DNA from: Melioribacter roseus
Lineage (GTDB): Bacteria; Bacteroidota; Ignavibacteria; Ignavibacteriales; Melioribacteraceae
Assembly (NCBI GenBank): GCA_020724325.1
Contig: DYHC01000021.1
Location: forward strand, 1 to 5,506
Direction of reading: 5' to 3'
DNA length: 5,506 nucleotides
The translations under genes were made by a program, and so were the position numbers. The notes under the pieces are model-generated. The model was not told where the DNA came from, did not search any database, and saw only the letters and a list, made by a program, of their open reading frames with translations. Positions 1 through 5,047 of this stretch are shown one piece after another (the first letter of the stretch is position 1; every line of letters starts with the position of its first letter).

Positions 1-287
1 ATCAGCTGTGTCTCTTATTTTAGGAGTGCAGTATATATTATCTCTTTGCCCTTAGTTCCAGTGATGGATCAAGATTTTTTATTAATGGACGTGAAATAAT
101 CAATAACGATGGATTGCATGGAAATGACTTGTACAAATCATATGTCGTTCCATTACAAATAGGTTTTTATCCTATTCGCTTTGAATATTTTCAGGGCGAT
201 GGTGATCGGCAATTCAATTTTATATGTCTGGCGCCTAATCAGCACGAGACAATAAATTTAAAATTTAGCATGATGCTCTTTAAATAG
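1..287 (+). pseudogene. C-terminal end of a PA14-domain protein, apparently frameshifted
   Basis: The reading frame from 24 to the TAG at 285-287 encodes the second half of a PA14 domain: YYLFALSSSDGSRFFING, then NNDGLHG, then PIRFEYFQGDGD, ending in FSMMLFK. PA14 domains are carbohydrate-binding beta-barrels, often found at the C terminus of secreted glycoside hydrolases such as GH20 hexosaminidases. That full-length identity is an inference, because the rest of the gene lies outside the window. The frame has a stop at 21-23 and no credible start after it. Upstream, frame 1 (positions 1-36) reads ISCVSYFRSAVY, which is what a PA14 domain should have before YLFALSSSDGS. Joining the frames requires dropping two bases, or adding one, in the TATATATTA run near 33-41. 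The gene is therefore broken by a dinucleotide slip, or the assembly carries an indel there. It is the only plus-strand gene in the window. Confidence 0.7.
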
Positions 288-337
288 GCTTAAAAAATAT
301 TTATATGAATTTGGTGGTTTTACTTTCAATAAAAACG

Positions 338-470
338 GTTGCCAACACAAAATATAAAACAGTTTGGGTTCAGTGGTTTGCGAGCATTTAGTTTTCAAAT
401 CAACTTTTTTGTCGGGAGATACGGAAGAAGCCCAGCAATCCGGCACGCTTCCTACCGCCAAACTTTATAA
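338..470. repeat. Structured intergenic repeat with attC-like fold
   Basis: This stretch lies between the PA14 stop and the insertion sequence. Its ends pair: AGTTTGG at 361-367 with CCAAACT at 458-464, then TATAA at 353-357 with TTATA at 465-469, leaving a 3-nt bulge. Shorter matches continue inward (GGT 375-377 with ACC 454-456, GCG 380-382 with CGC 446-448). A long imperfect hairpin with extrahelical bases resembles integron attC sites in shape, but the outer boxes do not match the RYYYAAC/GTTRRRY consensus, so I do not call it attC. From memory, closely similar intergenic sequence recurs in Bacteroidota genomes, where it yields a spurious minus-strand ORF containing VPDCWASS. That recollection has not been checked by search. 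Confidence 0.45.
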
Positions 471-476
471 TCTAGT

Positions 477-488
477 AACCTCTTTTAT
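477..488 (-). other. IS right-end junction: core AGA with right target half
   Basis: In transposase sense this reads ATAAAAGAGGTT. ATAAAAGA (481-488) is the element's right end up to the core and is repeated exactly in the donor loop of the guide RNA (603-610). AGAGGTT (477-483) is the core plus right target flank and is complementary to AACCTCT in the target loop (714-720). The core AGA is 481-483. Which two of its three bases are exchanged cannot be told from the sequence. Confidence 0.7.
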
Positions 489-510
489 GTTAAAAAGCAA
501 GTATCCTCAA
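486..510. repeat. IS subterminal inverted repeat, right end
   Basis: This copy pairs with the reverse complement of 1876-1901. The match is TATG, a 1-nt gap, then TTAAAAAG, five bases with two identities, then ATCCTCAA: 22 of 25 aligned positions. It starts 2 bp inside the core. Inverted repeats slightly inside the true ends are typical of IS1111-type elements. Confidence 0.75.
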
Positions 511-574
511 TTTTAGTTTAGTAATGAAGCAAAGATTAATACTGATTGCCTCGTTGGTTAAAATAATGTTTTTG

Positions 575-581
575 AAAAAAA
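575..581 (-). terminator. T-run after the donor stem, possible 3' end of the guide RNA
   Basis: Seven consecutive T residues (minus sense) follow the donor-unit lower stem (591-596 with 662-667) after a 9-nt spacer. A stem followed by a T-run could end the RNA, but the stem is AT-rich and the spacer is long for a classical intrinsic terminator. Confidence 0.3.
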
Positions 582-739
582 GTAGTTAATCAATTTAATT
601 AGTCTTTTATTAGCGGTCATACATCAATAGTTATAGAAGCCGCAAGATAATGGTTAAAATAAAATTGTTGTGGCTTGCAATCTGAAAAAAGCGAACAACT
701 TTATAAGTGCCGCAGAGGTTTCATTGCAATCAGCCACAG
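575..739 (-). ncRNA. Candidate bridge RNA / seekRNA of the IS1111-type element
   Basis: IS110-superfamily transposases use an RNA whose two internal loops pair with the target DNA and with the element's own junction. Here the region after the transposase stop folds into two such units. The target unit has a lower stem of 669-675 with 732-738 and 676-681 with 723-728, and an upper stem of 691-693 with 711-713 and 698-701 with 705-708. The loop strands between them carry AACCTCT (714-720), complementary to the right target flank, and TTTTTCAGA (681-689), identical to the left target flank at 1905-1913. The donor unit has a lower stem of 591-596 with 662-667, extended by 598-600 with 658-660, and an upper stem of 613-616 with 640-643. 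Its strands carry ATTATCT (645-651), complementary to the left end at 1901-1907, and ATAAAAGA (603-610), identical to the right end at 481-488. All four guides end on the same AGA/TCT core. The target unit comes first and the donor unit second, as in described bridge RNAs. The 5' and 3' ends are estimates. Confidence 0.78.
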
Positions 740-744
740 GTAAA

Positions 745-750
745 ATTATA
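745..750 (-). promoter_or_regulatory. Possible -10 box for the guide RNA
   Basis: A perfect TATAAT on the minus strand sits 6 bases before the first stem of the guide RNA, which would place transcription start near 738-739. No good -35 box lies 16-18 bases upstream. In an AT-rich region the hexamer could occur by chance, and the RNA may instead be processed from the transposase transcript. Confidence 0.3.
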
Positions 751-767
751 ATTTGATTAACACTTCC

Positions 768-1844
768 TTAATTTACAACTCCTATTACATATGGTTGTTT
801 GTTCTTTAATACAAATCTTATTCTGTTAAGTAGTTTCCTGGCAATTTTAATGATTGCTTTTTGAGCTATCATTTTTTTCTTGTAATCAGTATAAGCCATC
901 ATAAGCGCAGGGTCTTTTCTAATTGCTATCCATGATGCTTCTATAAGCAAATATCTTAAATAGCTTTTTCCTCTTTTTGTCATTTTACCAGTAATGATTT
1001 TTTCGCCGCTAGAATGTTCTCGTGGAGATAGACCAATATAAGATGCCAATTCATCTAAATTCTTAAATCGGTTGATGTCTATAATCTCCACCAAAATGTG
1101 CATGGCTGTCAATATTCCTATTCCACTGATACTTGTTAGCAGTTCTGAAGATTGACGGTATCTTTCGGTTTTAGACAGATGACGTATTTGCATTACTAAT
1201 GATGCTATTGTCTTTCGTATAGAAAGTAATCTTTCTATTTGTATCCTCAGCGCTAAACGTCCACTTTCGGTTTTGAATTCTATTGTCTCTAACCACTTTA
1301 TAAATGCTCTTGACCAATTACTAACTGCTTTTTCTTCTGATATTGTTATTCCGTAAAAACCAAGTATCGATTTTATCTGATTCTTTATTCTCGTTTGTTC
1401 TTTTGTCAATTGAACATGTAATCGAAGAAGCGTTCTATCTTCTTGGTCTACTCGGCTTGGTATGTAAATGCTCATTAATTCTCCGCTGCGTAAACAACGA
1501 GCTGTTTTTCTACAATCTACTTTGTCGTTTTTTGTTCGTCTCTCTTTGTCCATTGTTGGGACATCTGCTGGATTTACTACTATTGATTTTATTCCCAGAT
1601 CTTCTAATTGTTCGTGTGCCCAAAATCCACAATATCCAGCCTCGTATGCGCTAAAATAATTACCTTGCGGAAAATTCTTACGCAAATATTTATTTAATAT
1701 TTCCGGCTCCGGTTCCATTGTGAATGTTTTATGGTCTATTGATTCACACAATATATTTACCTTCCAGCTCTTTTTGTGATTATCTATTCCTATAAATATA
1801 TTCTTGTTTGTGAATTCTGCCGACCGTCTTTCTCTTGTTTCCAT
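768..1844 (-). CDS. IS110-family DEDD transposase (IS1111-type)
   Basis: This 358-residue protein is the RNA-guided recombinase that excises and inserts the surrounding element. The N-terminal RuvC-like DEDD domain shows D21 in IGIDNHKKSW, E68 in AYEAG, and D107 and D110 in KNDKVD; this spacing fits the family. A helical linker spans about residues 130-230. The C-terminal Transposase_20 domain starts near residue 234 with LLTSISGIGILTAMHIL and contains ASYIGLSPREHSSG, where S279 is the likely catalytic serine. The gene ends in a basic tail. Length and domains are complete, with no frameshift, so the gene appears functional. The ATG at 1844 is supported by AGAGGAGA just upstream. The reading direction places the element's left end at the right side of the window and the guide RNA directly downstream of the stop. 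The family call is firm. The subgroup call rests on the position of the RNA and the inverted repeats. Confidence 0.96.
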   Translation of the reverse strand: METRERRSAEFTNKNIFIGIDNHKKSWKVNILCESIDHKTFTMEPEPEILNKYLRKNFPQGNYFSAYEAGYCGFWAHEQLEDLGIKSIVVNPADVPTMDKERRTKNDKVDCRKTARCLRSGELMSIYIPSRVDQEDRTLLRLHVQLTKEQTRIKNQIKSILGFYGITISEEKAVSNWSRAFIKWLETIEFKTESGRLALRIQIERLLSIRKTIASLVMQIRHLSKTERYRQSSELLTSISGIGILTAMHILVEIIDINRFKNLDELASYIGLSPREHSSGEKIITGKMTKRGKSYLRYLLIEASWIAIRKDPALMMAYTDYKKKMIAQKAIIKIARKLLNRIRFVLKNKQPYVIGVVN

Positions 1845-1848
1845 TTTA

Positions 1849-1856
1849 TCTCCTCT
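1849..1856 (-). promoter_or_regulatory. Shine-Dalgarno site of the transposase
   Basis: AGAGGAGA on the minus strand ends 4 bases before the ATG at 1844. It is a strong match to the anti-Shine-Dalgarno sequence and supports this start. Confidence 0.7.
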
Positions 1857-1875
1857 AAGTTTTTCCCTAATTTAC

Positions 1876-1901
1876 TTGAGGATTTTTTCTTTTTAAACAT
1901 A
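1876..1901. repeat. IS subterminal inverted repeat, left end
   Basis: This copy reads TTGAGGAT, five T, CTTTTTAA, then ACATA on the plus strand and is the inverted partner of 486-510. It ends 3 bp inside the core at 1905-1907 and lies 31 bp upstream of the transposase ATG, a short leader as expected for IS1111-type elements. Confidence 0.75.
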
Positions 1902-1913
1902 TTATCTGAAAAA
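1901..1913 (-). other. IS left-end junction: left target half with core AGA
   Basis: In transposase sense this reads TTTTTCAGATAAT. TTTTTCAGA (1905-1913) is the left target flank plus core and is repeated exactly in the guide RNA at 681-689. AGATAAT (1901-1907) is the core plus left end and is complementary to ATTATCT in the donor loop (645-651). Confidence 0.7.
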
Positions 1914-1918
1914 TATCG

Positions 1919-1953
1919 CTTGTCATTTCGAAGGAGCGAAACGATTGAGAAAT
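1919..1953. repeat. Dispersed intergenic repeat (TGTCATTTCGAAGGAGCG type)
   Basis: The sequence begins TTGTCATTTCGAAGGAGCGA and continues to TTGAGAAAT. I recognise this from memory as a short repeat scattered between genes in many Bacteroidota and relatives. It contains a 5-bp hairpin, TTTCG 1926-1930 with CGAAA 1937-1941. A second one follows, AGAAAT 1948-1953 with ATTTCT 1957-1962. It lies just outside the insertion sequence, beside the redoxin 3' end. Its function is unknown. The rest of 1954-2067 shows nothing I can name. Confidence 0.45.
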
Positions 1954-2067
1954 AAAATTTCTGAATTTATCAGGAGTCTAATCTAATAATTAATTCTACT
2001 TTAGAGGCAACAAAGGGTTTTTTTAACCTCTGCGGATCTTTACATTAACTTCTTTTAGCATTAATAA

Positions 2068-2121
2068 CTATAACAATTTTTCAATTACATTAAGCAGATA
2101 ATTCACCCCGGGTCGGTCTGC
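2068..2121 (-). other. Displaced C-terminal tail of the redoxin (frameshifted)
   Basis: In the neighbouring frame this reads ADRPGVNYLLNVIEKLL and then a TAG at 2068-2070. That is the kind of ending expected after the conserved FKYVG of secreted redoxins: a DRP turn followed by a C-terminal helix. The annotated frame instead ends in GRPTRGELSA. The join would need one base removed or two added, probably around 2107-2124 where runs of C and G occur. Confidence 0.6.
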
Positions 2122-2746
2122 CAACATACTTAAACTTAAGCACGCCGTTTTTATCAAGCAGGTAAACAGCCGGAATATTTTGATCTACTTTGGATCCGCC
2201 CCACTCGGTCATAAATAAACCCAGCGACTTAGAGACAGTTCTTGCAGAATCAATTAAGATAGGGAATGGAGCCGGAACTTCTCCCTTTTTGAATTCATAT
2301 TTTTCTGTAAAATAACTTTTAGCAAAAGCGGCTCTTCGCTTGCTCTGTTCGCTTTCGTCTTTTGGGTTTTTCATTGATTCAATTAATGCCATTTGATCCG
2401 GGAATGCATCGAACCACTCGTGGGTTTTTTCTTCGCTATAAGGAAAAATATAAAGAATTTGAAGATCGAATTTTTCTTTGGCTTTATTAAAAAGCTCAAG
2501 CATCTGGGCATATTGGTAATTACAGATTGAACACCAACGGTTTTCCGCAGCATAACCCCGCGGAAAAACTATTAGAACATTTTTTCCTTTAAAATCGGAA
2601 AGCGATACTGTATTACCGTCGTATGTAGGCATAGTAAAATTGTTCATTACTCTATCCAGCATAGCCGGCTGTATTTGTGCCGTTGCAAACGAGCAAATTA
2701 GAAAATAGATTAAAACAACGAGAAGAGAGTTGTATAATTTATGCAT
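2090..2746 (-). CDS. Secreted redoxin / AhpC-TSA-like thioredoxin-fold protein, C terminus frameshifted
   Basis: This 218-residue protein begins with a signal peptide (hydrophobic residues 7-20, probable cleavage after ATA at 21-23), so it acts in the periplasm or outside. A thioredoxin-fold redoxin domain follows: the strand GKNVLIVFPRG (54-64), then the active-site WCSIC with C72 and C75, and later the PAPFPILID and VYLLDKNGVLKFKYVG segments with the family's late cis-proline region. The CxxC suggests dithiol redox activity or a peroxiredoxin-like role; the substrate is unknown. The final residues GRPTRGELSA do not look like the family, whereas the adjacent frame supplies the expected tail (2068-2121). 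The core fold is nearly complete, so a truncated protein might still fold. The start at 2746 is set by GGAGG at 2751-2755. The gene lies 26 bp after the histidine kinase on the same strand and is probably cotranscribed with it. Confidence 0.88.
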   Translation of the reverse strand: MHKLYNSLLVVLIYFLICSFATAQIQPAMLDRVMNNFTMPTYDGNTVSLSDFKGKNVLIVFPRGYAAENRWCSICNYQYAQMLELFNKAKEKFDLQILYIFPYSEEKTHEWFDAFPDQMALIESMKNPKDESEQSKRRAAFAKSYFTEKYEFKKGEVPAPFPILIDSARTVSKSLGLFMTEWGGSKVDQNIPAVYLLDKNGVLKFKYVGRPTRGELSA

Positions 2747-2750
2747 AACA

Positions 2751-2755
2751 CCTCC
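2751..2755 (-). promoter_or_regulatory. Shine-Dalgarno site of the redoxin
   Basis: GGAGG on the minus strand, within AACGGAGGTG, lies 4 bases before the ATG at 2746. It supports that start and shows that this gene initiates by Shine-Dalgarno pairing inside the short gap after the kinase. Confidence 0.7.
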
Positions 2756-2772
2756 GTTAGACTTAAAAAAAA

Positions 2773-4728
2773 TTACTTTCTTGTTGGAAAAGAGAGGATT
2801 ACAACCGTTCCTTTTCCCGGTTCGCTTTCTATTTTAATAGTACCTTTATGATTATCAACAAACTCTTTAACAAGTATCATTCCCAAGCCCGAGCCCGATT
2901 CTCCGGCAGTTCCTCTGGAAATAGTTTTTCTGTTAAGTGTGAAGAGATCGGTTATCGTATCTTTGTCCATTCCAACGCCGTCATCCGAAACTTTGATTAT
3001 ACAGCTTCCGTTGGAGCGGTTGCCAGAAATTTTAATATGACCATTTTCATTAGTGAATTTTACGGCATTAAAAATAATATTGCGTAGTATTGTGTTTAAC
3101 ATCTGCTCGTCGGCATAAACTTCAAACGAATTGTCTGTTTCTATAGTCAGCAGTATGTTTTTGGTTGCAAGACTTGTCTCTATTAGCTGGGTTGTTTTAC
3201 TAATAATTGGATTCAGTTTAAGATTGGTCGGGTTAAAGTTAATCTCTTTTCTTTGATTCCTTGCCCAGAGAAGCAGGTTCTCTAATAGATCAAAATCGCG
3301 CTTAATTAATCCGCTTATCATTTCAATTGCTTCTTTCTTTTCAGATTCGCTTAGATCGTCGTACTGATCTTTAAGTAAACCAAGAGCAGTAAATGTTGCA
3401 CTGAACGGCTCACGTAAATCGTGCGCAATAATCCGGAAAAATTTATCCTTTACAATATTTATACTGTTCAACTCTTCAGATATTCTTTTCTTGTCGAAGT
3501 ATCGTTTAAATAATATAACTGCTATAAGTAGAGATAGAATTGCTATTATGATAAGATAGTTTCTTTGCCGGGTCTTACTTTCCAATTCCTTTTGGATAAT
3601 TTCTTTTTCTTTTTCAGTTTTTTCAATTTTTAGGAGGGATTCGAGCGCGCCTAATTTTATCATTTCATCTTTAGTTACAATTGAGTCTTTCAGCGTGTAA
3701 TATTTTTCGTGATAGTGAAGAGCGCTGTCGGTTCTTCCGGACTGTTTATATAATTCATAATATGTTTTATAAGTTGAAGCGGTTAGTGAAGCCGAATTTA
3801 TTTCCCTTGCCTTTTTAAGAGCAAGAGATAAATGTTGTTCTCCGGTTTTTATGTTATTAAGTGCGAGATAAATTTTTGCGATACTATTTAGTGTGTTAAT
3901 TTCGCCTTCGGCAAAATAAATTTTTGTATTGAGTTCGAGAGCTTTAAAAGCATAATCCAGAGCTTCCTTATAATTCTTTTTGCTGTAAGCAAGTTCGCCC
4001 AAGCCGCGCCAAACCCCGGCAATACCTTTTAAGTAATTGCTTTTGTTGTAAAGAGTTTCAAGATCCTTGTAAGTTTTTTTGGCTATTGCATAATCGCCGG
4101 TTCGTTGTGCAATTCGTGCAATTGCAAGCAGAACTCTGCCGTACATGTCTTCATAATTTAACTTGCGCGCAATGTCATTTGCCTTTTCAAAAAAATAGAG
4201 CGCTTTGTTAAAATCATCCTGTGAATTATATAAACGTCCAAGATTTACATAACAGTAAGCCAGACCCTTTTTATCATCAATTGATTCGAAGATTTGAATT
4301 GCGCGTTGAATATATTCTGTTGCCTTAACAATATCGTTTCTGGTTCGGAATATTTCGCCAAGATTATTAAGTGAGTAAGCAATTTGAGTTGGATTATTAG
4401 CCTTTTCTGCTGAAACCAGAGCATCTTTGTGGTACTCAAAAGCTACTTCTATAACGCCGATATTTACAAAAACAATACCCAAATAATTTTTTGCAAGCGC
4501 CTCTCCGTTTAAGTCATCTATACGCTTGTAAATCTTTAATGCCTCTTTCCCAAGCTGAATAGCTAACAAAGGTTCGTTGCTTCTTCTATTCCACACCTCT
4601 TCTAATAAGATTCTTGCTTTTACGGAATCTTGAAGCGAAGAAAGGTTTTGGTTAATTGAATCGAAAGCGATTTGAGAGAAAACTTGAGACGTTAATGCAA
4701 AAAATAAAACTAAAGTTTTGTTTAGCAT
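2773..4728 (-). CDS. Sensor histidine kinase with periplasmic TPR domain
   Basis: This 651-residue membrane kinase has an N-terminal signal peptide (1-18, VFS then Q). About seven tetratricopeptide repeats span residues 75-350 (for example ALAKNYLGIVFVNIGVIEVA and AYSLNNLGEIFRTRNDIVKA), predicted to lie in the periplasm as a sensing or docking surface. A coiled coil follows at 360-388, then a single transmembrane segment at about 391-408. The cytoplasmic part has a HisKA dimerisation domain with FRIIAHDLREPF, phospho-acceptor H436. The HATPase_c domain shows the N box around N554, the G1 box DDGVGM (582-587) and the G2 box GSGLG (612-616). All catalytic motifs are intact, so it should autophosphorylate. 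It has no receiver or DNA-binding domain, and no response regulator is in the window, so its partner is elsewhere. No clear Shine-Dalgarno precedes the ATG. The redoxin follows after 26 bp, suggesting an envelope or redox signal, which is inference. Confidence 0.95.
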   Translation of the reverse strand: MLNKTLVLFFALTSQVFSQIAFDSINQNLSSLQDSVKARILLEEVWNRRSNEPLLAIQLGKEALKIYKRIDDLNGEALAKNYLGIVFVNIGVIEVAFEYHKDALVSAEKANNPTQIAYSLNNLGEIFRTRNDIVKATEYIQRAIQIFESIDDKKGLAYCYVNLGRLYNSQDDFNKALYFFEKANDIARKLNYEDMYGRVLLAIARIAQRTGDYAIAKKTYKDLETLYNKSNYLKGIAGVWRGLGELAYSKKNYKEALDYAFKALELNTKIYFAEGEINTLNSIAKIYLALNNIKTGEQHLSLALKKAREINSASLTASTYKTYYELYKQSGRTDSALHYHEKYYTLKDSIVTKDEMIKLGALESLLKIEKTEKEKEIIQKELESKTRQRNYLIIIAILSLLIAVILFKRYFDKKRISEELNSINIVKDKFFRIIAHDLREPFSATFTALGLLKDQYDDLSESEKKEAIEMISGLIKRDFDLLENLLLWARNQRKEINFNPTNLKLNPIISKTTQLIETSLATKNILLTIETDNSFEVYADEQMLNTILRNIIFNAVKFTNENGHIKISGNRSNGSCIIKVSDDGVGMDKDTITDLFTLNRKTISRGTAGESGSGLGMILVKEFVDNHKGTIKIESEPGKGTVVILSFPTRK

Positions 4729-4750
4729 ATTTTCTTTTTATTACAGGGTA

Positions 4751-4779
4751 AAACTACAAAGAGTTGGATGAGTTGACAA
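4751..4779 (-). promoter_or_regulatory. Possible promoter of the kinase-redoxin operon
   Basis: On the minus strand TTGTCA (4774-4779) is followed after 17 bases by TAGTTT (4751-4756). The -35 box and spacing suit a housekeeping promoter; the -10 box is poor. Transcription would start near 4744, about 15 bases before the kinase ATG. This is a visual match only. Confidence 0.35.
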
Positions 4780-4857
4780 GACTTTATTAATATTTTTTTA
4801 ATGGAGTTGATTTTATTCATAAACCGGTTTTCTTTGGTTGAAAAGAGATTTCTATTC

Positions 4858-4911
4858 GATAGAAAAATTGGCTTTTTAGAAAATTACGTTAATAAGGCGG
4901 ATAGAAAAATT
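4858..4911. repeat. Paired 12-bp direct repeats upstream of the kinase
   Basis: GATAGAAAAATT occurs exactly at 4858-4869 and 4900-4911, with starts 42 bp apart, close to four helical turns. This could be a pair of regulator sites for the kinase operon, or chance in AT-rich DNA. No regulator is known for it. Confidence 0.3.
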
Positions 4912-4922
4912 ATACAGCCGCC
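4896..4922 (-). terminator. Weak GC hairpin downstream of the aminopeptidase
   Basis: GGCGG (4896-4900) pairs with CCGCC (4918-4922) around a 17-nt loop. Read on the minus strand the hairpin is followed by TTATT. It could stop transcription coming from the aminopeptidase before the kinase promoter, but the loop is large and the T-run short. Confidence 0.25.
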
Positions 4923-4934
4923 AATCAATAAAAC

Positions 4935-5038
4935 CCGGGATTGTCTCAAAAGTACTTATTTCATCTTAAATAGCCCGCAGATAGCACAGATTTCCGCAGA
5001 TTATTTTTTTTGATAAACTACTTTTGAGACTACCCCGG
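4935..5038. mobile_element. MITE-like 104-bp element with 20-bp terminal inverted repeats
   Basis: The left end CCGGGATTGTCTCAAAAGTA (4935-4954) matches the reverse complement of 5019-5038 at 18 of 20 positions, including an unbroken 12-bp GTCTCAAAAGTA. Ends with TGTCTCAAAA are common among IS elements with terminal inverted repeats in this group, so the unit may be moved by a transposase encoded elsewhere. It is too short to encode a protein. No clear target duplication is visible: the flanks read AAAC and TCTT. It sits in the 3' region of the aminopeptidase gene. A large transcribed hairpin is the alternative, but the roughly 64-nt interior is long for a terminator. Confidence 0.6.
4972..5003. 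repeat. CNCAGAT iterated repeat inside the MITE-like element
   Basis: CCGCAGAT occurs at 4975-4982 and 4994-5001, with GCACAGAT at 4984-4991 between them, a spacing of 9-10 bases. From memory this AGCCCGCAGATAGCACAGAT sequence is a widespread intergenic repeat in FCB-group genomes. Its function is unknown. Confidence 0.45.
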
Positions 5039-5047
5039 TCTTTTGTA

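Larger units (their letters stand above)
484..1907 (-). mobile_element. Complete IS110-superfamily (IS1111-type) insertion sequence with its own guide RNA
   Basis: The element consists of one DEDD transposase gene (768-1844), a short leader at its left end (right side of the window, 1845-1904) and a long non-coding right end (484-767). Subterminal inverted repeats lie at 486-510 and 1876-1901. The trinucleotide AGA (minus-strand sense) occurs at both junctions, 481-483 and 1905-1907, as the presumed recombination core. Counting one core copy gives 1424 bp, a normal size for the family. Subterminal inverted repeats and a long non-coding region after the transposase are the arrangement known for the IS1111 subgroup, as opposed to IS110 proper, which has its RNA before the gene. 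The ends were set by the guide-RNA matches described in the ncRNA entry. Joining the flanks gives the empty site TTTTTCAGAGGTTAC in minus-strand sense. The open transposase and intact ends suggest an active or recently active copy. Confidence 0.85.

Noticed and set aside
258..461. 67-residue minus-strand ORF
   Set aside because: It reads through the PA14 end and the structured repeat, has no ribosome-binding site, and looks like the spurious ORF that the repeat produces.
1845..2024. Bridge RNA upstream of the transposase, as in IS110 proper
   Set aside because: The element's left end is at 1905-1907, leaving only about 60 nt of leader, and no guide-like pairs to the junctions were found there. 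The matching loops lie downstream of the gene.
710..2035. 11-bp inverted repeat CCGCAGAGGTT (710-720) / AACCTCTGCGG (2025-2035) as the IS ends
   Set aside because: It initially looked like IS1111-type ends, but the better inverted repeats at 486-510/1876-1901 and the four guide matches put the left copy inside the element's RNA and the right copy outside it. An 11-bp match is expected by chance somewhere in a window this size.
2001..2035. Possible terminator after the redoxin (AGAGG/CCTCT stem)
   Set aside because: The stem is only about 5 bp, the loop is rich in A/T, and no T-run follows on the minus strand.
4801..5013. 70-residue plus-strand ORF
   Set aside because: It runs into the MITE-like element and its CNCAGAT repeat, has low-complexity composition and no recognisable domain.
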